In this document: piece after piece, positions 54,712 through 64,000 of the stretch
How positions within the stretch are numbered: position 1 is the stretch's first letter
How the letters are laid out: each line of letters starts with the position of its first letter
Origin: Oxytricha trifallax
Lineage: Eukaryota > Ciliophora > Spirotrichea > Sporadotrichida > Oxytrichidae
Length of the DNA stretch: 64,000 nt
Direction: 5' to 3'
Assembly: GCA_000711775.1 (NCBI GenBank)
Contig: ARYC01000140.1
Coordinates: 62,001-126,000 of the forward strand
Translations under genes and position numbers: made by a program
Notes under the pieces: generated by a model
Databases searched by the model: none
Told to the model about the DNA's origin: nothing
The model's input: only the letters and a program-made list of their open reading frames with translations

Positions 54712-57570
54712 ATGTCAAAATAATTTGCAAGATTCTCTACTACTGTTATTGATTAAAAATTAAAATTTAAATTAAAAACAAAATATAATTTAATTTTGTA
54801 TTTATTTGCTTTATTTTTGCAATAATTCAGTCAAATCTTAAACTAAAAATGTGGAGCATAGACTGAAGTTGTTCTCCTTACTAAAACAAAAACGTTAAGA
54901 ATAAGATTCCTAGAAATTCAAGCAAGCAAAAATAAAAGTGAATATTAATGAAAACCAAACTATAGAAACAGACTCATTGGTGTCAACTCCTGTTTCGATA
55001 TTTTCTGCTCATGTAAGAATGATGTTTGGATTGTAATATTTTGAATATTGTAGATGTTTAAAACAGGTATGACAAGTTCTGAATGGCCATTCTTTGCTAA
55101 GGTAAATTTAATTCAATCTATAAAAATAATGTAGGTTAGGTATTTGGACCCAAAACTCAGAGCAGCTACTAATTTATTTGATCCAGATTAAACAGCAGAG
55201 AATGAAACTTTACAAGATATTTCAAATTAGTGGCAGTTGATAGACGTAAACAGACCTTTGCTTGGGGATTGTGAACTATAGCTCTTAAATTATTAAGAGA
55301 ATTTAAAGGAAATTTAATCTTCATTTTGGCATTCATCTGCTCATATTCTTGGCTATTCTATTGAAGAGACATAAAACTCATATTTTATAATTTGTAATTG
55401 AAATAAGAATTAATAAGCTAAATAGATTTAGTCTTAATTACTGAATTTACTTTATGTTAATTGCATACTTAATTGAAAATACGATTAAAGAAAGAAAATG
55501 ATAATTTGTGGACATTAAAACACTTTATAACTGAAAATTTTTAAATGATGTATTTTAATTAAATCAATATATTTCTAATTATTTTTATTAAATCTCCACT
55601 TATCTAATTATTTTTCACAAGTGGTTTACAAAGATAGTTTGTTAACAATGGGACCTCCAATCAAAGATGGATTTTACTATGATTTCCAAACTTAGTAAGT
55701 AGTTACAGAGAAAGATTACAAAACTCTTGAGTCTTCAATTAAGTCTATAATCAAGAAGAATCTTGATTTTGAGCGTTTAGTAATTTCTAAGGAAGAGGCT
55801 CTTGACATGTTTTCATATAATAAATTCAAAACCCATCTCATTGAAAATAAGGTGCCTGACAACGCTATGACAAGTGTGTATAAAATAGGCGATTTCATAG
55901 ATCTATGTACAGGACCTCACTTAAAATCTACTGGTCTTGCTAAGGGCTTTGCTATAACAAAACATTCTTCAGCATACTGGTTGGGAAACTAGAAGAATGA
56001 ATCACTATAGAGAATTTATGGCATTTCATTTCACGAAAAGGAGGACCTTAAAGAATATGAACGAATTAGGCAAGAATCTCTTAAAAGAGATCATAGAGTT
56101 CTTGGATAAAACTAAAGTCTGTTTTTCTTTAGCAAATTTTCTCCAGGGAGCGCATTCTTTTTAGCTCATGGTACAAAAATTTACAACAAACTTGTGGACT
56201 TAATGAGAACTGAATATCTTAAGAGAGGGTATCAGGAAGTGATCTCACCCAACTTATTCCACATTGATTTGTGGAAGACATCTGGCCATTACAAAAATTA
56301 CAAAGAAAACCTATATTTAGTAAACACCAAAGATCAGTGTCATTCTTAAGACTCCTTGCATTAACATGAAGCTTTTGGCTTGAAGCCTATGAATTGCCCA
56401 GGACATTGCTTGATCTTCAAAAATTCAACTCATTCCTACAAGGAGCTGCCAATTAGATATGCTGATTTTGGAGTTCTGCATAGAAATGAAATAAGTGGAG
56501 CTTTATCAGGACTTACAAGAGTTAGAAGATTTTAGTAAGATGATGCCCATATATTCTGTAGAAAGGATCAGATTGAATAAGAGATAGAGGGCTGCTTAAA
56601 CTTCTTAAACAGTATTTACTCTTTGTTTGGGTTTAAATGGGATATATTCTTGAGTACTAAGCCTGAGTCTTCAATGGGCAGCGATGAACAATGGAGTGAA
56701 GCAGAAACTTAACTATAAAATGCCTTAAATAGAATGGGTAAGCCTTGGAAACTAAACAAGGGAGACGGTGCTTTTTATGGACCGAAGATTGATATAATTA
56801 TATATGATACTCTTGGCAGAGCGATTCAATGTGGAACAATTTAACTTGATTTTTAACTTCCTATTAGATTCAATCTACAATATAATACGTCACATAATCA
56901 ACTTTAAGAGGAAGGACTTAATCATGACAATAGTGAATAAAATACAGTAGAGCTTGCTAGTGAAACTTTTGATATTGATGAGCACAGTCCTTAAAAGTTT
57001 GAATGGAAAGAAGTAAGCTTTAAATTATTTATTAATATGTTTAGTAACCTCTTAAGAGAGGTCACGAGCGACCAGTAATTATACACAGAGCAATTTTAGG
57101 ATCAGTAGAAAGATTTATCGCAATTTTAACTGAGCATTTAGCTGGAAAATGGCCTATATGGTTGTCTCCAAGATAAATCTGCATTTGCCCAATTTCAGAA
57201 AAGCATTTAGAGTATAATTTACATATAGCATACTTGTTTTTACCACTATTTTGTTTATACTCTACCTAAGTGTATGAATAGCTGAAACAAATGGGCTACG
57301 AAGTTGAAATCGAATTATCAAACTCAAGTATCGGTAAGAAAATTAGAAATGCACAACTAAATTAATTTAACTTGATTTTGACTCTGGGAGACCAAGAAGA
57401 ATAAAGTCATACTGTGGATATCAGAACTAGGGAAGGAGATTAATTGGTAAGTTTATCAAATATTTTATTTAATGCTATATAGGGAAAAATGAACTTAACA
57501 GAGCTATAAACATACATTAACAAGTAATATCCACCAGATATTATTCAAAATAAAGATATGGTAATGTCTA
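54712..57570 (+). CDS. Threonyl-tRNA synthetase
   Basis: Charges tRNA-Thr. ATG at 54712: [15 protein letters not shown]. Segments then cover the N-terminal domain ([16 protein letters not shown], intron to [16 protein letters not shown]), [16 protein letters not shown] (editing-domain histidine motif), [34 protein letters not shown], and the class II core: [32 protein letters not shown], motif 2 region [29 protein letters not shown] and motif 3 [15 protein letters not shown], then the anticodon-binding domain ([27 protein letters not shown]). IESs or introns interrupt at about 54.75-54.84, 55.38-55.62, 57.01-57.06, 57.20-57.27 and 57.45-57.49 kb. No TGA follows [10 protein letters not shown] before the antisense neighbour begins, so the C-terminus is unresolved. 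The first Met could be a mitochondrial presequence; location uncertain. Confidence 0.93.
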
Positions 57571-57635
57571 AATTTCTGAGTAATCACAATAAACACAGTA
57601 ATTTAATTAATGGTAGATAATAAACAACAATTATG

Positions 57636-58374
57636 TCAGATATATTTAGTTTTTTGGAACTCTGGTTTATACATAATTCCCTTAGTGAGTATTTCTTCAT
57701 CGTCAATTAGTTTATTTTCTTCTAAAATTTTCCTTGTAATTAAATCTTGAATCATTTCCTCGCTTTGGAATACGTTTTTCATATTTTTCCTTGAGTCCTC
57801 AATTAACTAGACCTTCACATTATTAATTGTATAATTTGAACTAGATATTGAAAATAAAAATAAGTAGGGTCTCCTCTACAATTATACAAATGTATTGTAC
57901 AATATATCGGATCAAAATAATAAAAAAATTTATTAGGGTATCGAAATTGAAGTGTAGCTATTTTTTATATATAACATCTATGTTAAGGATCATGAATTAT
58001 TTCTGTAAATTTTTATTTTACTTGAAACTTTAAATTTTGATTAGATCATCAAGTCAAGCCATTCATATTTGATACCTGGTTCAAATAATTATTTATTAAT
58101 GATTTTCATAATATTATCTATAAATAAACTCCAACACATGATCAAAACATAATAATTGTATAATGTGAATTGACTTGAGTATTAAATTAAATAATAATGC
58201 GATTTAATATGAATTATTGATAGCAACTACTTGCTTAAATTTATCATAGATGGAGTATGCCTTAACTAGAATAATTCCGTAGAGTAAATATCTCACAAAT
58301 TTATTATCTTAAATAAACTTAGTCACGTCTCTTCTTGTAAATTCTTATAGCTTTTGCATTTAAGGAGTGCTCAT
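57636..58374 (-). CDS. Small protein of unknown function in two segments
   Basis: ATG at 58372-58374: MSTPQMQKLQEFTRRDVTKF, IQDNKFVRYLLYGIILVKAY then SIYDKFKQVVAI. About 330 bp of AT-rich non-coding DNA (57.85-58.18 kb) separates this from NVKVQLIEDSRKNMKNVFQS, EEMIQDLITRKILEENKLID then DDEEILTKGIMYKPEFQ and TGA at 57636-57638. One weakly hydrophobic segment (YLLYGIILVKAYSIY) may be a membrane or buried helix. Not recognised. Its 3' end abuts the tail of the ThrRS gene. Confidence 0.65.
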
Positions 58375-58674
58375 AGTAGTGTTAAATATTATAATGTAAT
58401 AATTATAATTGTGTTTATTATTAATATGAAATAAAAAATATTATATATACTACTTATTATAGTGTTAACAGTTTATTGAGCTCTAGTTTTTGAGTTTCTG
58501 AGGATATGTTGAAATTTATCCATTTTAAGTTTGTATAAGTTTTGTGATTATTAAATTAAATAATATGATGTTAAACCTTTAATTTTAAAGGTATATAAAT
58601 AAATTCTTGTAAATTATATTTTATAATAATATAAAACAGCGATATAGAAACTCAAGCACTAAATAAAATCTCAT

Positions 58675-60184
58675 ATGTCTGATTTAGCTCATTATTAGGA
58701 CACTATTTTAAATAGTAAATTTCCTTAAGAATCTACTATGAATAATTAAGACTTCATCTCTCAAAGAAACACAAGATTGAATAATCACGAGAGAGAAGAT
58801 ACAATCACTAAAATCCCATAAATGTCAGTTTAAGTTACTAAAAACCTAAATAAAAGTTTAGATTTAACTAGAAGAAGATAGAATAAAAATGTACAATAAT
58901 AAAATCCATTTTCAAATCATTAGTAATAATACAATAGAAATATAACCTTGTAAAATCATACAAACTTTGGTACTTAACCTATATTAGATCAGAGAAAAGT
59001 GAGAATAAATTAAACAATGACTATCGATTAGAATAGGTTTTTAGATGAGTATAATCAATTGCCAAGCAATAATATTAAAAGAAACAGTTAAGTAAATTAA
59101 AGCAATGGCAGTGGTTAGGTTTTAGGAAACATTGAAGAATTTTATCAAAATAAAATGAATAAGCACTTAAAAGCTTTTTACATAAGAGTCCACTCAATTT
59201 AAGAACAAGAAAAATTGATTAAAGAGTAATTGAGATAGCTTGAAGAACTAAAGCAATCTAGGAATTTCTCTAGTTAAAGAGAAGGCAAGTTGTTTTCTGG
59301 GAATAGTTTAAGAGATTCTATAGTTCAAGACATAAAGTAAAATTAAAATGCTGGTGATAGTACAAACAAGCATGAATTGCAAGAATTTGGCTTGAAACAG
59401 TTACAAAATGAAACATAAAGATTAAATCAAACATTCTTTCCGTAAAGCACTAGAAATGCTCGAAATAATCTTGCGACACTACCTTAATAAGTTGAATAGC
59501 ATTCAAAATAATTGAAAATGTTCAATAATCTTACTTTAGATGGTACAGGTGTGAATGATTTTATAACTTAGCCAAGGCAATTTTTTAATGTAAGAAATTA
59601 AACAACAAAAGCTTAGAGAAATCATAGAGTGTTAGATTCATTATATGAAACTAATAAACATAAAATAATGACTAGTTTTAAAATAGTTTTTTCTCTAAAA
59701 TCTGAAAATGATTTAAAAAGTTTTATATGATTTATTCCTGAGGGTCTTTTTCTAATTATTGCTGGCATTAAGCTTATTTTAACATTTTATATAAAACATA
59801 ACTCAAGATAAAATGCGAATTAGACAGGAAACTAAATGCTAAACTCTTCCACATTTGATTACACATCAAGCACGATTCAACATAAAAATATCTCTCCACT
59901 TAACCGTACTTTTTTCTCTGGGAATACCTATAAGTCAGGAGCGACTTCAAATAATTAAAATGTAAGATAATCTAATAATCATTTGAATTTAGTCACTTTT
60001 CAACAAGACCTACTTTTATGAGGACTGTTCCATAGGAAGTGAAGATAAACGCAGAGAGAGAAAAATGAGAAGTTTAGTAAGAATGAAATAAATGGAGGAA
60101 TAGAAACTTCTATAGATTTAAGCTTTTTAGAGAAAAGCTTAAATAGCCAGGGTGTATTTTGAAAATTATGGAAGTAAGTATTGA
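58675..60184 (+). CDS. Gln/Asn-rich protein of unknown function with C-terminal IQ-like helix
   Basis: ATG at 58675. Long Gln/Asn/Ser-rich text with a coiled-coil piece (EQEKLIKEQLRQLEELKQSR). IES 59656-59801 joins DSLYETNKH to NSRQNANQTGNQ. An intron (GTAAGA to ATTTAG) then leads to SLFNKTYFYEDCSIGSEDKR and a basic helix MRSLVRMKQMEEQKLLQIQA, FQRKAQIARVYFENYG, which resembles an IQ-type calmodulin-binding segment. TGA at 60182-60184. If the intron is not spliced, translation would end earlier at 60066-60068. Family unknown. Confidence 0.7.
59656..59801. other. IES, 8-bp pointer AAACATAA
   Basis: AAACATAA at 59656-59663 and 59794-59801. Removing 138 bp joins SLYETNKH to NSRQNAN in frame and deletes a TGA. 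Confidence 0.85.
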
Positions 60185-60276
60185 AATTTTTCTTTTCTTA
60201 AGATATCTAATAATGGGTTATACTGAATGAATTAAATCTCTAAATTGAAATACATTTCATTAATATAAATTTGAAT

Positions 60277-61900
60277 TCAATAAGACATATCTTGAATGTG
60301 AAGAGGACTACTTTTTTCTTGTATTGATACTTAAGCATCAGATTTCCTGCTATCATTCGACTTATTTTGTAAGCTATTTCTAATTGATTGGTTTTTACTT
60401 TTCAAGGAGATCCTAGATTATGAATTCTTTTACAGTATATCTAATTTGTTTTTGCTTTGATATCTACTTTACTATGAATCCTTATGCTGAATGCTTAAAT
60501 TTAAGTGCGACTCTTGATTATCTAAAGACTAGCTATTAGAGTTTACTTAATCCAAAGCTTATTCTTAACTTTACTCGTAGTCTTAGTTCTCCTAGTCATC
60601 TAATTTTTTTAATACTTAAATATATAATTAAGAAATATATAACAACTAAAATATTAATCTTAGAAATCTTCGTCATCGTTACTTTTGTCTGATATTTCAT
60701 CTTTCTCTTTCTGTTTAATAATTTTTTGACTTTCTGATTTGCCTTGTATAATCTTTAGAGACTTTTGATTTAAGCTGGCTCTTTAGGTACTAATCTAAGG
60801 ATATGGTTTGGATTATTTTGGTATTAGTTTACTCGATTGTATTTGCGGCTGTTTGTGAGATGAGATTGATTCTTTTCTAATCTACTATTTACTATTTGAA
60901 ATTATTTTTGGACCTCCTGCCACTATCCCCTGACTTTAATTATGAATATTATTGTAGTTAACTGATTAATCATGAATTTGAGAATTTAATTCTTTACTCT
61001 CATTATCTAAACTGTCTTCTAGATCCTGGCTTTTGTCCAACTAAGACTGATTTATGTTTTAAAGTTAGCTGTCATCAATATCATTTCTAGTCAGCTAATT
61101 AATACTTGATTGCTGCTCTTCTTCAATAACACTCTTTTAGAGCACATCCATTATTTAAGTATCTAACTCAGCAAAGGTCACGGAGTCCTATCGAATATAT
61201 ATAAATATAATAATTGAATAATCTCAAGTTTTTCGTCTTGAAGCTGCTATTTACTATGACTTGTAGCAGTTTGATTTTTAATAGAATTTATACTGTTGTC
61301 TCTTCTATGTGTTGTTTGGATGTTATTTGATCCCTATTTATTTATGACTCGGTTTACATTAATTACCTTAGCCAAAGAATGCTAAAATGCTCCAATTTAA
61401 TTTTAGTTTATGGCGATTAACATGGAAGCTTTACCTTAAGCTCCCCGTTTAAAATCTTGTTATTTTTTCAAATTGCTGGTGGTATTTAGGCTGACAACTT
61501 GTCTTCTATAATAAATGAAAAGCTAAAACAAAAGAATGTGCTAAATTTGTAAGATTTTTAGATCTAAACATCAATTATTGATTATATCTTTATTTACACC
61601 ACCCACTAAGTTATTGATGTTAAACTAATGATGACCGTGTCCCACTCCATTATTTGCATGACTGCCGTGATGATTTGGCACTCCCTTCATTTAATGCTGA
61701 CTATTCTCAAAACTTTTATTGAATTATGATATTAATTATCCCTTTGATTGGCTTTCTTTCATACTTGTAGTAACCTTTGAAGAACTTTTATTCCCTGACT
61801 TCTTTCTAGTATTTTAACGATTTATTTTCTAGGGTTTTATTTTAAGCTCTTCTAGTTAAAGTTTTATCAATTTCGCTTTATGATTATATATAATATACAA
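60277..61900 (-). CDS. Gln/Ser/Asn-rich low-complexity protein of unknown function
   Basis: Minus-strand coding islands in series: KLQLEELKIKPQKINRQNTR, SFENSQHQMKGVPNHHGSHA then NNGVGHGHH (about 61.6-61.87 kb); DKLSAQIPPAIQKNNKILNG (about 61.5 kb); VTFAELDTQIMDVLQKSVIE, ISSHKQPQIQSSKLIPKQSK (60.7-61.2 kb); and DDQENQDYEQSQEQALDQVN, SHLNLSIQHKDSQQSRYQSK ending IQDMSY and TGA at 60277-60279. AT-rich gaps at about 60.60-60.66, 61.20-61.23 and 61.56-61.59 kb are probable IESs or introns. No ATG identified. It converges with the neighbouring plus-strand gene. Confidence 0.55.
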
Positions 61901-61989
61901 AAATTCAAAAATGTCTAAGGAAAAAAAAAGGAAAAAATTAATAATTAAAATTATAAAAAAATAGTTTTTTTCAAGAAAGTTATTTAAAT

Positions 61990-62520
61990 ATATTTATTTA
62001 ATGATACTTTCTCCAGTGGTATGCAACAATTATTTGAGTATTGATTAGCATTTTCAACTTCATTGCATTAAAATAACTGAAGCAAGATTGTAGCTTTTAA
62101 TCTTAAAGTCTTACAGTGGTTTGTTTATATGCGAGATATGATTTTAGATATTTCTAAACTCTGACTGATGCCTAATTCTTTCTTAAGAATAAAGTTTATG
62201 GAATAAGTTGCCATCTGTGATAAACTTATAATAAATATTTGTATGATATATGGTTAGAAATTATTGGTAAATAAAATTGCAATTTTGGTTTACCTTTTCC
62301 AAAAACTTTGAAGTTTCCTTGCGGCTAAGTGCCTATATTCCATATATTTCTCGAATAATCGCCTGCATCTTTTCATTTTAAAGTATGCTTAAATTTTACG
62401 AGCACATCTGTAAATTTTTTATCTAAGCACTCTTCTTTTTAGGTTCATTTCCAATTCAATTTCTGAAACATACAACAGCTCTTTTTCCTTTGTTTAAACT
62501 ATAGTTATTATTAAACTTTC
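61990..62520 (-). CDS. IQ-motif protein fragment
   Basis: The minus strand reads TIVQTKEKELLYVSEIELEM, NLKRRVLRQKIYRCARKIQA, YFKMKRCRRLFEKYMEYRHL, AARKLQSFWKR: two overlapping IQ-like patterns (IQ followed by basic residues), typical of calmodulin binding. A splice-like gap (GTAAAC to ATCACAG, about 62.22-62.29 kb) leads to MATYSINFILKKELGISQSL and LEISKIISRIQTNHCKTLRL then ILLQLFQCNEVENA. No start codon is found at the 5' edge and the 3' stop is uncertain (open to about 61.99 kb). Confidence 0.5.
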
Positions 62521-62546
62521 AATTACATAAGATCATAAAGAAATGA

Positions 62547-62573
62547 GATAGATAGATAGATAGATAGATAGAT
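62547..62573. repeat. (GATA)n microsatellite
   Basis: Nearly seven tandem GATA units just upstream of the IQ-motif reading, in non-coding DNA between two divergent genes. Confidence 0.9.
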
Positions 62574-62692
62574 TAAGATATCATAAGAAAATGATGTTTG
62601 AATGAGTCAAATCAATTGTTTACATGTTGATAAATCAATTGCGAATGTTAAAATAATAAGTATTCAATTAAATTTTCAATTTATTTTTGTCA

Positions 62693-64000
62693 ATGAATAG
62701 TATGTTTATGTCTCTAATGAGAGGCCATAAAAAACCTGATGACAAGGATAGTCAATCAAACTAACCAATGCCATAGTATGTTAATTTACTCGCAGACTTG
62801 AGGGACAGCTACCCAGAGAGCATTAGAAAGTAAATTAAGCTTAAACTCAATTAAATTATAGTTCAATTCCTGTTGATGAGTTAATGGAAGACTACGAGTC
62901 ACAATTCACATTCAAGGGACTGATGTAAGTTCATAGATATCTTAATATCACTCTTTTTTCTTTAGGAACAGGAAAATAAAGCGTTAAGACATTCCTAAGA
63001 TTGCTGCTGAATAAGTTAGCCGTGGAGATTATAATAATTAGAGTGATTCAAGACTATATCAAACTCAAATAAACTCAGCTTAATCTCCAATTAGTATCGA
63101 TCTTGACAATCTTCCCAAGAAATTGTAGCCTCAAGTTGGTAGAAAACGAAGAAAATCTTCAATGTCATAAGTTAGCCAATTCGAAAATGCTAGCTAGGAT
63201 GATGATAGTTTGTAAATTTTAGAGGTGAGTTCTCAACCTCAAAAGAGAGTTCGAATCAACCTAGATGAAGAAGTTAAGATTTCTCATGTCTCATCAAACA
63301 AATCCCAGAGTTCACAACAATCCTAGAAGTCTGCAAAGTCTAGAGTAAGTGTGACTCTAAATTGCAAAAGAGACGAGAAGCAACAAAATTTATTTAGAAA
63401 ATCAACTTCTTAATCGAGGGAATCTTCGCAAAATTCCCGCTAATCTTCTAATGAGGTTGCGAGTTAACTAACTAATTTTTAATGATTTAAATATTTATTT
63501 CAAATTTTGATTTTTCAGAGGAAGTTGAAGTATTGGAAACGGAGCCTATTGTATTTCCAATTTTTGGAGAATATATAAGCAAACTCAACGGGAGACACGC
63601 AGATATGATTTTATATGGAGGAGTTATAGTGAGACAAGGAATCATGCATTTTTGTTCTGAAGATGAATTTGAAGAAAGTAAAATTAATCGAAGACGCATG
63701 AGAATCGCTAAAGCCTTTGACATTGACTATAAGACTCAAGCATTTATTGTTTTATATATTTATATTCTGTAAGTCCCCAGTTAAAAAATCCATTAAATTG
63801 GAATTTTTAAGACTTAGATAATTAATTTAATTCTAAGTTTTATAAAGACATTTTCAAGATAAATTAATAATATTAAAGGTTCATTTCATTTCAAATGCCA
63901 ATTTAGTCTGTCTATTTATAAAACATTTATTGATATGATGAAAACGTCAAAATCTTCAACTATCAGACCATGTCCATATGACGTGATTTGCATTGAAGAT
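62693..64000 (+). CDS. Unknown protein with conserved C-terminal domain, runs off the right edge
   Basis: ATG at 62693: MNSMFMSLMRGHKKPDDKD. LLADLRDSYPESIRKQIKL then, after a splice-like shift, IPVDELMEDYESQFTFKGLM; an intron ending near 62.97 kb leads to RKIKRQDIPKIAAEQVSRGD. A Ser/Gln/Lys-rich nuclear-looking stretch follows (QPQVGRKRRKSSMSQVSQF). IES 63453-63521 joins RQSSNE to EVEVLETEPIVFPIFGEYIS, KLNGRHADMILYGGVIVRQG, IMHFCSEDEFEESKINRRR, which looks like a folded domain. A probable intron starts near 63.75 kb, and STIRPCPYDVICIED at 63.94-64.0 kb continues beyond the window. Family not recognised. Confidence 0.65.
63453..63521. other. IES, 4-bp pointer GAGG
   Basis: GAGG at 63453-63456 and 63518-63521. 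Removing 65 bp joins RQSSNE to EVEVLETEP in frame and deletes a TGA. Confidence 0.78.

Noticed and set aside
1..64000. tRNA, rRNA, CRISPR, operons, ribosome-binding sites
   Set aside because: None seen; the genome is eukaryotic and no clover-leaf or rRNA landmarks were recognised by eye.

Overview
The window is germline (micronuclear) DNA of a stichotrich ciliate, very close in character to Oxytricha. Four things support this. (1) Proteins are only readable when TAA and TAG mean glutamine and TGA is the sole stop. (2) Host genes are cut by AT-rich spacers flanked by short direct repeats; removing spacer plus one repeat copy restores the frame, which is how internal eliminated sequences (IES) and pointers behave between macronuclear-destined segments (MDS). 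(3) Three elements end in CCCCAAAACCCC-type inverted repeats, as telomere-bearing element (TBE) transposons do, and one carries the three expected TBE genes. (4) Introns are tiny (about 21-70 nt). No bacterial operons, tRNA, rRNA or CRISPR were seen.

Layout. 0.2-9.5 kb: four minus-strand genes (methylene-THF dehydrogenase/cyclohydrolase, a Gln-rich coiled-coil protein, a BTB-BACK protein, a Cys-loop receptor holding a MITE-like insertion). 9.5-14.7 kb: a nested block. An EamA-type transporter gene is split by an 11-bp pointer, and the spacer between its halves holds the complete DCTN6 and ALG1 loci; DCTN6 is itself split by a short TBE. 14.7-22.2 kb: gene-poor AT-rich DNA with a 346-bp-arm palindrome and a 978-bp foldback element. 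22.3-24.0 kb: an orphan coding segment and an unrecognised two-ORF cassette with a very basic C-terminal tail. 24.2-27.7 kb: a partial eIF3m-like gene split by a second short TBE, then the N-terminal part of a KIF6/9-type kinesin. 27.8-36.3 kb: minus-strand genes for a multi-Myb (SNAPC4-like) protein, EB1, two SK-like K+ channels (one lacking its 5' half) and a small multi-MDS gene. 36.5-36.9 kb: a GC-rich island. 37.2-43.4 kb: a coiled-coil gene containing a full 4.1-kb TBE. 43.7-64 kb: a type I membrane protein, several unknown Gln/Ser-rich proteins, an FBF1-like coiled-coil gene with many IESs, threonyl-tRNA synthetase, an IQ-motif protein and a gene running off the right edge.

The genes share no pathway. 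What links them is DNA elimination: each becomes a working macronuclear gene only after IESs, three TBEs and other elements are removed. TBE transposases are known in Oxytricha to take part in that process, so the full-length TBE here is both a disruptor and a member of the family that supplies excision machinery. All functional calls rest on reading the translated sequence by eye; no alignments were run.
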